Source of the DNA: an uncultured Phenylobacterium sp.
GTDB taxonomy: Bacteria > Pseudomonadota > Alphaproteobacteria > Caulobacterales > Caulobacteraceae
Length of the DNA: 5,286 nt
Direction of reading: 5' to 3'
NCBI GenBank assembly: GCA_945952355.1
Contig: CAMFIW010000254.1
Coordinates: 1-5,286 of the forward strand
The notes under the pieces were generated by a model that saw only the letters and a program-made list of their open reading frames with translations, made no database searches and had not been told where the DNA came from. The position numbers and the translations under genes are program-made. This document shows, piece after piece, positions 1 through 5,286 of this stretch; position 1 is the stretch's first letter; each line of letters starts with the position of its first letter.

Positions 1-1059
1 ATCGTGATCCGCGAGGCTCTGCTCCGCGAGAAGTACCGCGGCGGCCAGGCCTATTACGTCGTGCCGCGCATCGCCGACCTCACCGATCTGGAGCGCTATC
101 TGCGCGAGCAGGTGCCGGAGGTGAAGTTCGTCGTGGGTCACGGCCAGATGGCGCCGACCCAGCTCGAGGAGGTGATGAGCGCCTTCTATGACGGCCAGTA
201 CGACGTGCTGCTGTCGACGACGATCGTGGAAAGCGGGCTCGACATCCCGACCGCCAACACCCTGATCATCCACCGCGCCGACATGTTCGGCCTGGCGCAG
301 CTCTATCAGTTGCGCGGGCGGGTCGGACGGGCCAAGGCGCGCGCCTATGCCTACATGACCACCCCGGCCGAGAAGCAGATCACGCTGTCGGCCGAGCGTC
401 GCCTGAAGGTGCTGCAGTCGCTGGACAGCCTTGGCGCCGGCTTCCAGCTCGCCAGCCACGACCTGGACCAGCGCGGCGGCGGCAACCTGCTGGGCGAGGA
501 GCAGGCGGGCCATATCCGCGAGATCGGGGTCGAGCTCTACCAGCAGATGCTGGAGGAGGCCGTCGCCGAGCTGAAGGAGCGCACCGGCGGTGAGGTTCTC
601 TCCGATCGCGGCTGGTCGCCGCAGATCAATACCGGCGCCGCCGTGCTGATCCCGGAAGACTATGTGCCGGACCTCAATGTGCGCCTGGCGCTCTATCGCC
701 GGCTCTCCGACGCAGAGAAGTCGACCGACCGCGAAGCCCTGGCCGCCGAACTGATCGACCGTTTCGGCCCGCTGCCGCCCGAAGCCGCCCAGTTGCTGAA
801 GGTCGTGGCGATCAAGGGCCTGTGCCGCGAAGCCAATGTGGCGAAGATCGACGTCGGGCCGAAGGGCGCCGTAGTGACCTTCCGCGGCGACGAGTTCAAG
901 AACCCGATGGGCTTGATCCAGTTCGTGCAGAAGAACCAGGTGGCCTGGCGCGTGCGGCCCGACAACAAGGTCGTGGTCAAGGGCGAGTGGGAGACCCCCG
1001 AGCAGCGCCTGGGCGCGGCCGAGCGGATCCTGGCCGAGCTGGCGAAGATCGCGGCCTAG
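1..1059 (+). CDS. mfd: Transcription-repair coupling factor Mfd, C-terminal part (5' end outside window)
   Basis: Mfd is a cytoplasmic ATP-driven DNA translocase. It pushes stalled RNA polymerase off damaged DNA and recruits UvrA for strand-specific excision repair. The frame is open from base 1, and the 352 residues seen match the C-terminal third of a protein usually about 1,150 long. Residues are numbered from the window edge. The second RecA-like motor domain is present, with helicase motif V (STTIVESGLDIPTANT, 72-87) and motif VI (QLYQLRGRVGR, 100-110). The TRG/relay region follows (GAGFQLASHDLDQRGGGNLL, 145-164). The C-terminal TRCF domain (about 210-335, including LIPEDYVPDLNVRLALYRRL) contacts the UvrA-binding domain and keeps the enzyme autoinhibited in known Mfd. 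RecG is excluded because it lacks this last domain. Nothing looks broken. The stop codon shares CTAG with the stop of the opposing gene, so there is no room for a separate terminator between them. Confidence 0.96.
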   Translation: MVIREALLREKYRGGQAYYVVPRIADLTDLERYLREQVPEVKFVVGHGQMAPTQLEEVMSAFYDGQYDVLLSTTIVESGLDIPTANTLIIHRADMFGLAQLYQLRGRVGRAKARAYAYMTTPAEKQITLSAERRLKVLQSLDSLGAGFQLASHDLDQRGGGNLLGEEQAGHIREIGVELYQQMLEEAVAELKERTGGEVLSDRGWSPQINTGAAVLIPEDYVPDLNVRLALYRRLSDAEKSTDREALAAELIDRFGPLPPEAAQLLKVVAIKGLCREANVAKIDVGPKGAVVTFRGDEFKNPMGLIQFVQKNQVAWRVRPDNKVVVKGEWETPEQRLGAAERILAELAKIAA

Positions 1060-1565
1060 GGCCGACCTGCCCGGGCCTCGGCGAGCATGCGGCTCGCCCG
1101 CATCCAGATTTCCAGGCGCTGAGCGCAGACCAGGCCGACCGCGAGCACCAGGAAGGCGTCCGTGATCTCGGCCACCGAGGCGTGAAGTTCGCCGGCGTGG
1201 GTGGTGGCGTACATGCGCAGCCCCGAACGCAGGGCGAACACGCCGCCGATCAGCACAAGGCCCATCGTCGAGGCCTGGCTGGTGAGGGCGTGGGTCTCGG
1301 GGTCGATGGTGATGTTGGTCGAGCGGCCACGCCACCAGCCGAGCAGGGCGCCAAGCGCCAGGGCCGCCAGGTCCGACACCATGCCGAGAAACGTGGGCGC
1401 CGCCTGCTGGCTGAGCGCCAGGCCGATCAGCAGCAGCATGACCAGCGGCATGATCCACAGGGATTCGATCTTCAGGCTGCGGGCCCGCGCGCCACGCGCC
1501 AGGGCGATGCCGATGAAGACCAAGGGGAGCAGGGCGGGCCATATGCCGCCGGGTTGTCCGCCCAT
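1056..1565 (-). CDS. Small multi-pass membrane protein, CcdC/DUF1453-like
   Basis: The predicted product has 169 residues and about five hydrophobic stretches (roughly 9-24, 36-52, 60-78, 99-112 and 131-147), so it is an inner-membrane protein. After the third segment comes a short polar stretch, GWWRGRSTNITIDPETHAL (76-94). Together with the length and topology this resembles the CcdC/DUF1453 family; that is recognition from memory, not a search. CcdC is named for its place in a Bacillus cytochrome c maturation locus, but its biochemical role is unsettled, and no other cytochrome genes are seen here. I chose the ATG at 1565, 4 nt after the popA stop. An in-frame ATG at 1625 would add a basic, non-hydrophobic 20-residue leader inside popA and looks like read-back of popA sequence. 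Ribosome-binding complementarity before 1565 is weak, so translational coupling to popA is likely. The other end meets mfd tail to tail. Confidence 0.7.
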   Translation of the reverse strand: MGGQPGGIWPALLPLVFIGIALARGARARSLKIESLWIMPLVMLLLIGLALSQQAAPTFLGMVSDLAALALGALLGWWRGRSTNITIDPETHALTSQASTMGLVLIGGVFALRSGLRMYATTHAGELHASVAEITDAFLVLAVGLVCAQRLEIWMRASRMLAEARAGRP

Positions 1566-1569
1566 GATG

Positions 1570-2898
1570 TCAGCTCGCTTGCTGCTGCGCCCTTGCCGCG
1601 GCCTGTTCGAGCGCCTTTCCAACACCTTCGGCCGCCCCGACCTCGGCTACGCCGATGTCGAACTCCACCACAAATGGAGCGCGGCCGTCGCCGGCCTCGA
1701 AGGCGGTGCAGCCGATCACGGCGGCGATCCGCTCGCCGGCCGCACGGGCAGAGGCCTGCGGCGTGGCGGGGAGGGCGAGCGCGAAGACTTCCGGCCCCAG
1801 GCGGGCCGCGGTGTCCTCGACGCGCACCAGCCGGCTGATCATCGAGCCGATCTGCGGAATGGCGCGATCGAGCCAGGCCGAGCGGCGCGCCAGCACCACC
1901 TCGGGCCGGTCGGCGACCTTCAGGACACAGACCGAGAGCGGCCGGTTGCGCAGGCGCGAACCCTGGGCCAGGCGGCCGAGGTGGGCGGCGAACAGGTCAC
2001 GGGTGAAGAGGCCGGTGGCGGCGTCCATCAGGCCGGACGAGCGGGCATGCTCCAGCGCCTTGCGGATCGCGGTCTGGCGGCGATAGCTGCGGGCGAGCTC
2101 GATCACGCGCTTGGCGGTCTCGGTCTCCGGCGTCTCAGGCGAGGCCACGTCGGAGACGCCCCGGTGATAGGCTTCCGACATGGTCACATAGCTCTCCTGC
2201 CGCATGTAGAGCAGGGCGGGCGTGTGGTAGAGGCGGGTGTTCCGACGCATGCCGGCCGCGATGGAGAGCGCTTCCTGGCTGTTGTCGCCGGCCCAGAGCA
2301 CCACGGCGTCGAACGGCCGCTCATGCAGGTAATCGAAGGCGGTGTAGGCGGTGAAGGCGCCGACCACCTCCGCGCCCGAGCGGGCGAGCGCGTTGGACAG
2401 GGCCAGAAACTGCGGCGCGGGCTCGCCGATCGCCAGCAGGCGGAAGGGGCTCGGATCGATGTCGGGGTTCTGCAGCCGGCGGCCGCGCTCGGCGAAGGTC
2501 TCCTGGCGAAGCTCGAACTCTTCCTCGGCCACGGCCATGCGCACTAGGGTCTCCAGGCGCAGGACGAGCTGGGCGGGATGGACGGGCGGCGCGAGCACGA
2601 GGTCGAAGCCATAGGCTTCGAGCGCAGGATCGGGATCGCCGATGGCGACGATGGGCAGGCGACGTGGGGCGCAGGCGGCGCGTAGACGCTTGGCGAGGCT
2701 AAGGGCCTCGTGACCGCCGCTGGCGAGGTCGATGATCGCCGCTTCGACGGCCAGATCGCCGAGGGCCGCCAGGGCGGCGTAGGGGCCGCGAGCCGTGACC
2801 GTGCGCCAGCCGAGGCGATCCAGGCCTTCCGACAGCGGACCGGCCAGGGCGTCATCGCGCGCGACAATCAGAACCCTGGCTTGGACGCCTGCGGCCAT
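1570..2898 (-). CDS. popA: PopA-like c-di-GMP effector: two degenerate receivers plus inactive GGDEF domain
   Basis: The product has 442 residues and the PleD layout: receiver 1 (about 7-120), receiver 2 (about 151-270) and GGDEF domain (about 285-425). Receiver 1 keeps the acidic pair D15/D16 and the acceptor D57, but the usual Thr/Ser is replaced (VAIGD, 84-88) and the Lys of the KP motif is replaced (LAPPV, 102-106). Receiver 2 has W202 where the acceptor Asp should be. The GGDEF signature has become GPEVF (368-372), so cyclase activity is not expected. The I-site is intact as R359-V-E-D362, five residues upstream, and R390 also falls at the PleD ligand position. Loss of the active site with retention of the I-site is the hallmark of Caulobacter PopA, which binds c-di-GMP, moves to the cell pole and recruits RcdA and CtrA for ClpXP degradation at the G1-S transition. 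A purine-rich GGAGAGGG lies directly before the ATG. A degenerate PleD paralogue is the alternative. Confidence 0.87.
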   Translation of the reverse strand: MAAGVQARVLIVARDDALAGPLSEGLDRLGWRTVTARGPYAALAALGDLAVEAAIIDLASGGHEALSLAKRLRAACAPRRLPIVAIGDPDPALEAYGFDLVLAPPVHPAQLVLRLETLVRMAVAEEEFELRQETFAERGRRLQNPDIDPSPFRLLAIGEPAPQFLALSNALARSGAEVVGAFTAYTAFDYLHERPFDAVVLWAGDNSQEALSIAAGMRRNTRLYHTPALLYMRQESYVTMSEAYHRGVSDVASPETPETETAKRVIELARSYRRQTAIRKALEHARSSGLMDAATGLFTRDLFAAHLGRLAQGSRLRNRPLSVCVLKVADRPEVVLARRSAWLDRAIPQIGSMISRLVRVEDTAARLGPEVFALALPATPQASARAAGERIAAVIGCTAFEAGDGRAPFVVEFDIGVAEVGAAEGVGKALEQAAARAQQQAS

Positions 2899-2914
2899 CC
2901 CTCTCCGACCCTCT

Positions 2915-2919
2915 GACTC
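2915..2919. promoter_or_regulatory. GANTC site (CcrM methylation target) upstream of popA
   Basis: GACTC lies 16 nt upstream of the popA start codon. In Caulobacterales, CcrM methylates the adenine of GANTC late in replication, and GcrA responds to that methylation at many cell-cycle promoters. The site itself is seen directly. A role in popA expression is inference. Confidence 0.5.
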
Positions 2920-2952
2920 GACACCGTTACGTCCCCTACGCCAATGGGGCGT

Positions 2953-2957
2953 GAATC
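2953..2957. promoter_or_regulatory. GANTC site overlapping the putative SDR promoter
   Basis: GAATC overlaps the weak -35 candidate of the plus-strand gene and lies 38 nt from the other GANTC in the same intergenic region. Methylation by CcrM would be expected if the host belongs to the Caulobacterales. Whether it controls popA, the SDR gene or neither cannot be told from sequence. Confidence 0.45.
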
Positions 2958-3018
2958 AGGGCGCAGTCAGGATATACGGCTCAGCGCCACTGGGACAGGC
3001 AAGGGACAACCGGGAGAT

Positions 3019-3807
3019 ATGGGCGTCGGCATGGAACAGATCCTCAACGGTCAGGTGGCGGTGGTGACCGGGGCTTCGGGTGGCCTGGGCGCGCACTTCG
3101 CGCGCCTTCTGGCCAAGGCGGGCGCGGCGGTTGCGGTGACCGCTCGGCGGGTGGAGATGGTCGAGGCGGTGGCCGCCGAAATCGTCGCCGAAGGGGGCCG
3201 CGCCTTGGCCCTGCGGCTGGATGTCGCGGACGCGGAAGCCATCGCGCCGGCCCTCGCCAAGGTCCAGGAAACGCTCGGCCCGCTGTCGATCCTGGTGAAC
3301 AACGCCGGCGTCGGTGGAGAAGGGCTCGCCCTGGAACTGTCGGTCGAGGAATGGGATCGCACCTTCGACGTCAACGTGCGCGGCGTGTTCTTCGCCGCCC
3401 AGGCTGCCGCTCGAATGATGTTCGCCAACGGGACGGCCGAGAAGGGCGAGGCGAGGGTGGTCAACATCGCTTCCATCGCCAGCCACACAGTGCTGCCGGG
3501 GCTGTCAGCCTACAATGCGTCGAAAGCCGGGGTGGCCATGCTGACCAAGAGCCTGGCGCGTGAGTGGTCGCGGCGCGGGATCGCGGTCAACGCCCTGGCG
3601 CCTGGCTACATCCTGACCGACATCAATGCGGGCTGGTGGGAAACCGAGGGCGGGCAGAAGCAACTCAAGGGCTTCCCGCGGCGTAGGCTGATGGACGCCG
3701 AGGACCTGGACGCCGCCTTCCTGATGCTGTGCGGCCCAGCGGCCAAGGCGATCGCCGGAACCCTGATCACGATCGACGACGGACAGTCGCTGCCCGGCGG
3801 CGGCTGA
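3019..3807 (+). CDS. Classical short-chain dehydrogenase/reductase (SDR), probably NADP(H)-preferring
   Basis: This is a cytoplasmic oxidoreductase that interconverts an alcohol and a ketone with a nicotinamide cofactor; the substrate is unknown. The 262-residue length is normal for classical SDRs. The Rossmann cofactor motif is T17-G-A-S-G-G-L-G24. TARR (41-44) after the second strand puts basic residues where NADP-preferring enzymes have them. D68 (LDV) and N94-N-A-G97 are in place. The catalytic tetrad is complete: N119, S152, Y165 and K169 (YNASK). APGYILTDI (194-202) is the usual loop after strand six. I chose the ATG at 3019. GGGAG (3012-3016) sits only 2 nt before it, which is tight, so the ATG at 3031 (14-nt gap, product starting MEQILNGQ) is a real alternative. 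An upstream in-frame ATG at 2944 would add a tail with no SDR character. The racemase gene follows after 67 nt, suggesting shared work on acyl-CoA or lipid intermediates. Confidence 0.9.
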   Translation: MGVGMEQILNGQVAVVTGASGGLGAHFARLLAKAGAAVAVTARRVEMVEAVAAEIVAEGGRALALRLDVADAEAIAPALAKVQETLGPLSILVNNAGVGGEGLALELSVEEWDRTFDVNVRGVFFAAQAAARMMFANGTAEKGEARVVNIASIASHTVLPGLSAYNASKAGVAMLTKSLAREWSRRGIAVNALAPGYILTDINAGWWETEGGQKQLKGFPRRRLMDAEDLDAAFLMLCGPAAKAIAGTLITIDDGQSLPGGG

Positions 3808-3874
3808 GGCCCCCGGCCTTGGCTGCCCTGGCGTCATCGGCTCTAGATTGGCCGCAAATCAAGGGAGTTACGCC
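3808..3874 (+). promoter_or_regulatory. SDR-racemase gap with strong ribosome-binding site and weak promoter candidate
   Basis: AAGGGAG (3861-3867) stands 7 nt before the ATG at 3875. It decides that start over the in-frame TTG at 3848, which would lie upstream of the ribosome-binding site. TTGGCT (3819-3824) and TAGATT (3844-3849), with a 19-nt gap, could be a weak promoter of the racemase gene alone. The spacing is long, so read-through from the SDR gene is equally possible. No convincing terminator is seen in the gap. Confidence 0.5.
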
Positions 3875-5008
3875 ATGCGCCAGGGTCCGCTGACGGGTTT
3901 GAAGGTCATCGAGTTCGCCGGGATCGGACCCGGCCCGTTCTGCGGCATGCTGTTGTCCGACCTGGGCGCCGATGTGGTGCGAATCGACCGCAAGGGCGCG
4001 GGCGGCGGGCGGCCGTCGGACATCACCGCGCGGGGCCGCCGATCTGTGGCCCTGGACCTGAAGAACCCGGCTGCGATCGAGACCTGCATCAAGCTCATGG
4101 AGAGCGCCGATGTTGTGTTCGAGGGCTTCCGTCCCGGCGTGATGGAACGGCTGGGCCTCGGCCCGGATGTGGCGCTGAAGCGCAATCCGAAGCTGGTCTA
4201 TGGCCGGATGACCGGCTGGGGCCAGACGGGGCCCTACGCCAACGCCGCCGGCCACGACATGAACTACATAGCCATCACCGGCGCGCTGCATGCGATCGGG
4301 ACCAAGGACAAGCCGATCCCGCCGCTGAACCTGGTCGGCGATTTCGGCGGCGGCGCGCTCTATCTGGCATTCGGCATCCTGGCTGGCGTGGTCCAGGCGC
4401 GCGAGACCGGCAAGGGCCAGGTGATCGACTGCGCGATGAGCGACGGCGCGGCCTCTCTGATGTCGATGTTCTACGGCTTCAAGGCCAGCGGCATCTGGAA
4501 GGAGGAGCGGCGCTCGAACCTGCTCGATGGCGGGGCGCACTTCTACGACACCTATCAGTGCGCAGACGGCAAGTGGATCTCGATCGGCTCGATCGAGCCG
4601 CAGTTCTACGCTCTGCTGCTGGAGAAGACCGGGATCAACGATCCCGCGTTCCAGGCGCAGCATGATCGCGAAGGCTGGGACGGCCTGCGCGAAAAGCTCG
4701 GCCACGTCATCGCCCAGAAGACCCGCGACGAGTGGTGCGAAATCATGGACGCCACCGACGTCTGTTTCGCGCCCGTGCTCGATCTCGACGAGGCGCCGAA
4801 GCACAAGCACAACGTGGCGCGCGAGACCTTCGTGAACCTCGACGGCGTGATCCAGCCGGCGCCCGCGCCGCGCTTCTCGGCCACGCCGGGAAAGATCCAG
4901 GGGCCGCCGCCGGCCATCGGCGCCCACGACCGCGAGGCCCTGGGGGACTGGGGCTTCAGCGCCGCGGACATCGACGCGCTCCGCAACGTCGGCGCGCTGG
5001 CGGGCTGA
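3875..5008 (+). CDS. Alpha-methylacyl-CoA racemase (family III CoA-transferase fold)
   Basis: The product should epimerise 2-methylacyl-CoA thioesters between R and S forms so that branched acyl chains can enter beta-oxidation. The 377-residue length is normal. The N-terminal block [20 protein letters not shown] (8-27), followed by [11 protein letters not shown], is typical of the CaiB/BaiF family. The catalytic set known from Mycobacterium tuberculosis MCR and human AMACR is complete: H127 with D128 in [14 protein letters not shown]156 in [11 protein letters not shown], and E241 in [11 protein letters not shown]. The His-Asp pair and E241 favour racemase over a formyl-CoA- or carnitine-type CoA-transferase, where a single aspartate is the nucleophile. 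[15 protein letters not shown] (82-96) and APVLDLDEA (299-307) are further family landmarks. The start is fixed by AAGGGAG 7 nt upstream. The SDR gene lies just upstream on the same strand. The natural substrate, perhaps a sterol side chain or methyl-branched fatty acid, is unknown. Confidence 0.93.
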   Translation: MRQGPLTGLKVIEFAGIGPGPFCGMLLSDLGADVVRIDRKGAGGGRPSDITARGRRSVALDLKNPAAIETCIKLMESADVVFEGFRPGVMERLGLGPDVALKRNPKLVYGRMTGWGQTGPYANAAGHDMNYIAITGALHAIGTKDKPIPPLNLVGDFGGGALYLAFGILAGVVQARETGKGQVIDCAMSDGAASLMSMFYGFKASGIWKEERRSNLLDGGAHFYDTYQCADGKWISIGSIEPQFYALLLEKTGINDPAFQAQHDREGWDGLREKLGHVIAQKTRDEWCEIMDATDVCFAPVLDLDEAPKHKHNVARETFVNLDGVIQPAPAPRFSATPGKIQGPPPAIGAHDREALGDWGFSAADIDALRNVGALAG

Positions 5009-5041
5009 CCGAAGCGCTCGCAGGGCCGAGAGGTCCGGGGC

Positions 5042-5073
5042 GGCTGAACGTCGGCCCAGGCGGACGTTCAGCC
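5042..5073. terminator. 11-bp inverted repeat downstream of the racemase gene, candidate terminator hairpin
   Basis: GGCTGAACGTC (5042-5052) is the exact reverse complement of GACGTTCAGCC (5063-5073), with a 10-nt loop. It begins 34 nt after the racemase stop, where a terminator would be expected. There is no T-run on either side, so intrinsic termination would be atypical; factor-dependent ending, mRNA stabilisation or protein binding are alternatives. The right arm is shared with the LexA-like direct repeat. Confidence 0.45.
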
Positions 5074-5080
5074 TGGGTTC
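5066..5080 (+). promoter_or_regulatory. Candidate LexA (SOS) box GTTC-N7-GTTC
   Basis: GTTC (5066-5069), AGCCTGG and GTTC (5077-5080) match exactly the GTTC-N7-GTTC operator of alphaproteobacterial LexA. It lies in an intergenic region and points toward whatever follows on the plus strand. A poor promoter could overlap it: TTCAGC (5078-5083), 18 nt, CATACG (5102-5107). The next possible start is at 5254, further than usual for an SOS operator. The right half also belongs to an 8-bp direct repeat, GTTCAGCC, so the match could be a by-product of the hairpin sequence. Confidence 0.45.
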
Positions 5081-5086
5081 AGCCGC

Positions 5087-5102
5087 GCGACTCGATAGTC
5101 GC
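5087..5102. repeat. Short hairpin with CGAT loop over a GANTC site
   Basis: GCGACT (5087-5092) and AGTCGC (5097-5102) form a perfect 6-bp stem around CGAT. The left arm and first loop base include GACTC (5089-5093), a CcrM-type site. The stem directly follows the larger repeats and would overlap the spacer of a LexA-controlled promoter. Its function is unknown. Confidence 0.35.
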
Positions 5103-5253
5103 ATACGGTCGGTCGTCGCAAACACCCGTCCCTCGAGCGGCGGCCGGCCCGATGGAACGACACGCCCATCGACGGCGCGTCGCCCTCTAGGCGGCGCGCC
5201 GTTTCGATCTCCGGCTCTTGCCATTGCGCCTCCGCTTCACCACGGTCCGCCCC

Positions 5254-5286
5254 ATGTCCGTTTCCCCGCGCCTGATCCGGCGCCTC
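5254..5286 (+). CDS. Possible start of a downstream gene, cut by the window end
   Basis: An ATG at 5254 opens a frame reading MSVSPRLIRRL to the edge, and 10 of its 11 codons end in G or C, as in the real genes here. There is no good ribosome-binding site: only ACGG (5242-5245) lies at a suitable distance. In-frame TTG codons at 5218 and 5224 could extend it upstream to the stop at 5188. The opposite strand shows similar third-position bias, so strand choice is not secure. I do not recognise the product from 11 residues. If the LexA box at 5066 is real, this is the most likely controlled gene. Confidence 0.35.
   Translation, partial: MSVSPRLIRRL

Larger units (their letters stand above)
2899..3018. 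promoter_or_regulatory. Divergent intergenic region between popA and the SDR gene
   Basis: These 120 nt must contain the start signals for both divergent genes. On the minus strand, GGAGAGGG next to the popA ATG serves as ribosome-binding site. On the plus strand, GTGAAT (2951-2956), a 16-nt gap and TATACG (2973-2978) form a weak -35/-10 candidate for the SDR gene. Two GANTC sites flank the middle. A short stem, ACGCC-AATGG-GGCGT (2938-2952), lies between them. No TTAA-N7-TTAA CtrA box was seen. The promoter assignments are inference. Confidence 0.5.
5009..5253. other. Intergenic segment after the racemase gene, no long gene
   Basis: No open frame here has recognisable family character. The first part (5040-5102) is packed with inverted and direct repeats, listed separately. 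The rest is G+C-rich and includes the exact palindrome CGGCGCGCCG (5192-5201). A 12-codon frame (ATG 5152, TAG 5188) has no ribosome-binding site. On the minus strand a 22-residue, Arg/Lys-rich frame (5255-5187) has GGGGA 7 nt before its ATG. Neither is strong enough to call a gene. Confidence 0.5.

Noticed and set aside
1566..1625. Upstream ATG (1625) extending the CcdC-like protein by 20 residues
   Set aside because: The added residues are basic and overlap the end of popA; the ATG at 1565 directly precedes the first hydrophobic segment.
822..1838. 338-codon plus-strand frame crossing mfd, the CcdC-like gene and popA
   Set aside because: It reads through three supported genes in the wrong frame, with low-complexity Arg/Gly/Pro composition and no recognisable domain.
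1201..2547. 448-codon open frame on the plus strand
   Set aside because: It lies antisense to popA and the CcdC-like gene, has no family motifs and is rich in Arg, Gly and Ala, as expected of a shadow frame in G+C-rich DNA. The minus-strand products have clear domain structure.
2944..3018. Upstream in-frame ATG extending the SDR by 25 residues
   Set aside because: The extension has no SDR character and would cover the divergent promoter region; the Rossmann fold begins just after the ATG at 3019 or 3031.
5152..5190. 12-codon frame (MERHAHRRRVAL) downstream of the LexA-like box
   Set aside because: There is no ribosome-binding sequence before it, and a frame this short is common by chance in this composition.
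5192..5201. Perfect palindrome CGGCGCGCCG as a terminator stem
   Set aside because: It has no loop, only three Ts follow, and no supported gene ends immediately upstream; G+C-rich palindromes of this kind are frequent.
3767..5224. 485-codon open frame on the minus strand
   Set aside because: It is antisense to the racemase gene, whose complete catalytic residues and ribosome-binding site show the real coding strand.

Overview
This is a G+C-rich window, roughly two thirds by eye, with strong G/C bias at third codon positions. It looks like chromosome from an alphaproteobacterium of the family Caulobacteraceae (Caulobacter, Phenylobacterium or a relative). The main evidence is a gene whose product has the architecture of PopA, the c-di-GMP effector of the Caulobacter cell cycle: two degenerate receiver domains, then a GGDEF domain that has lost its active site but kept the RxxD binding site. 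Two further signs fit this group: GANTC (CcrM methylation) sites concentrated between genes, and a GTTC-N7-GTTC sequence matching the alphaproteobacterial LexA operator.

Layout. Positions 1-1059 (+) hold the C-terminal third of Mfd, the transcription-repair coupling factor, cut by the window edge. Converging on it from the minus strand is a likely two-gene unit: popA (1570-2898), then a small membrane protein of the CcdC/DUF1453 type (1056-1565), separated by 4 nt. The membrane protein gene and mfd end on the same CTAG tetranucleotide. A 120-nt divergent region (2899-3018) with two GANTC sites separates popA from two plus-strand genes: a classical short-chain dehydrogenase/reductase (3019-3807) and, 67 nt later, an alpha-methylacyl-CoA racemase of the family III CoA-transferase fold (3875-5008). 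From 5009 to the end there is no long gene. This stretch holds a strong inverted repeat, a direct repeat matching a LexA box, a second small hairpin over a GANTC site, and possibly the first 11 codons of another gene at 5254.

How the genes relate. Mfd is housekeeping DNA repair. PopA would link c-di-GMP to polar recruitment of CtrA for ClpXP degradation. The membrane protein may only be co-transcribed with it. The SDR and racemase probably act on acyl-CoA or related lipid intermediates, but their substrates cannot be read from sequence. I see no mobile element, CRISPR array, tRNA or rRNA, and no convincing new multi-gene system. The least explained part is the intergenic segment 5040-5102.
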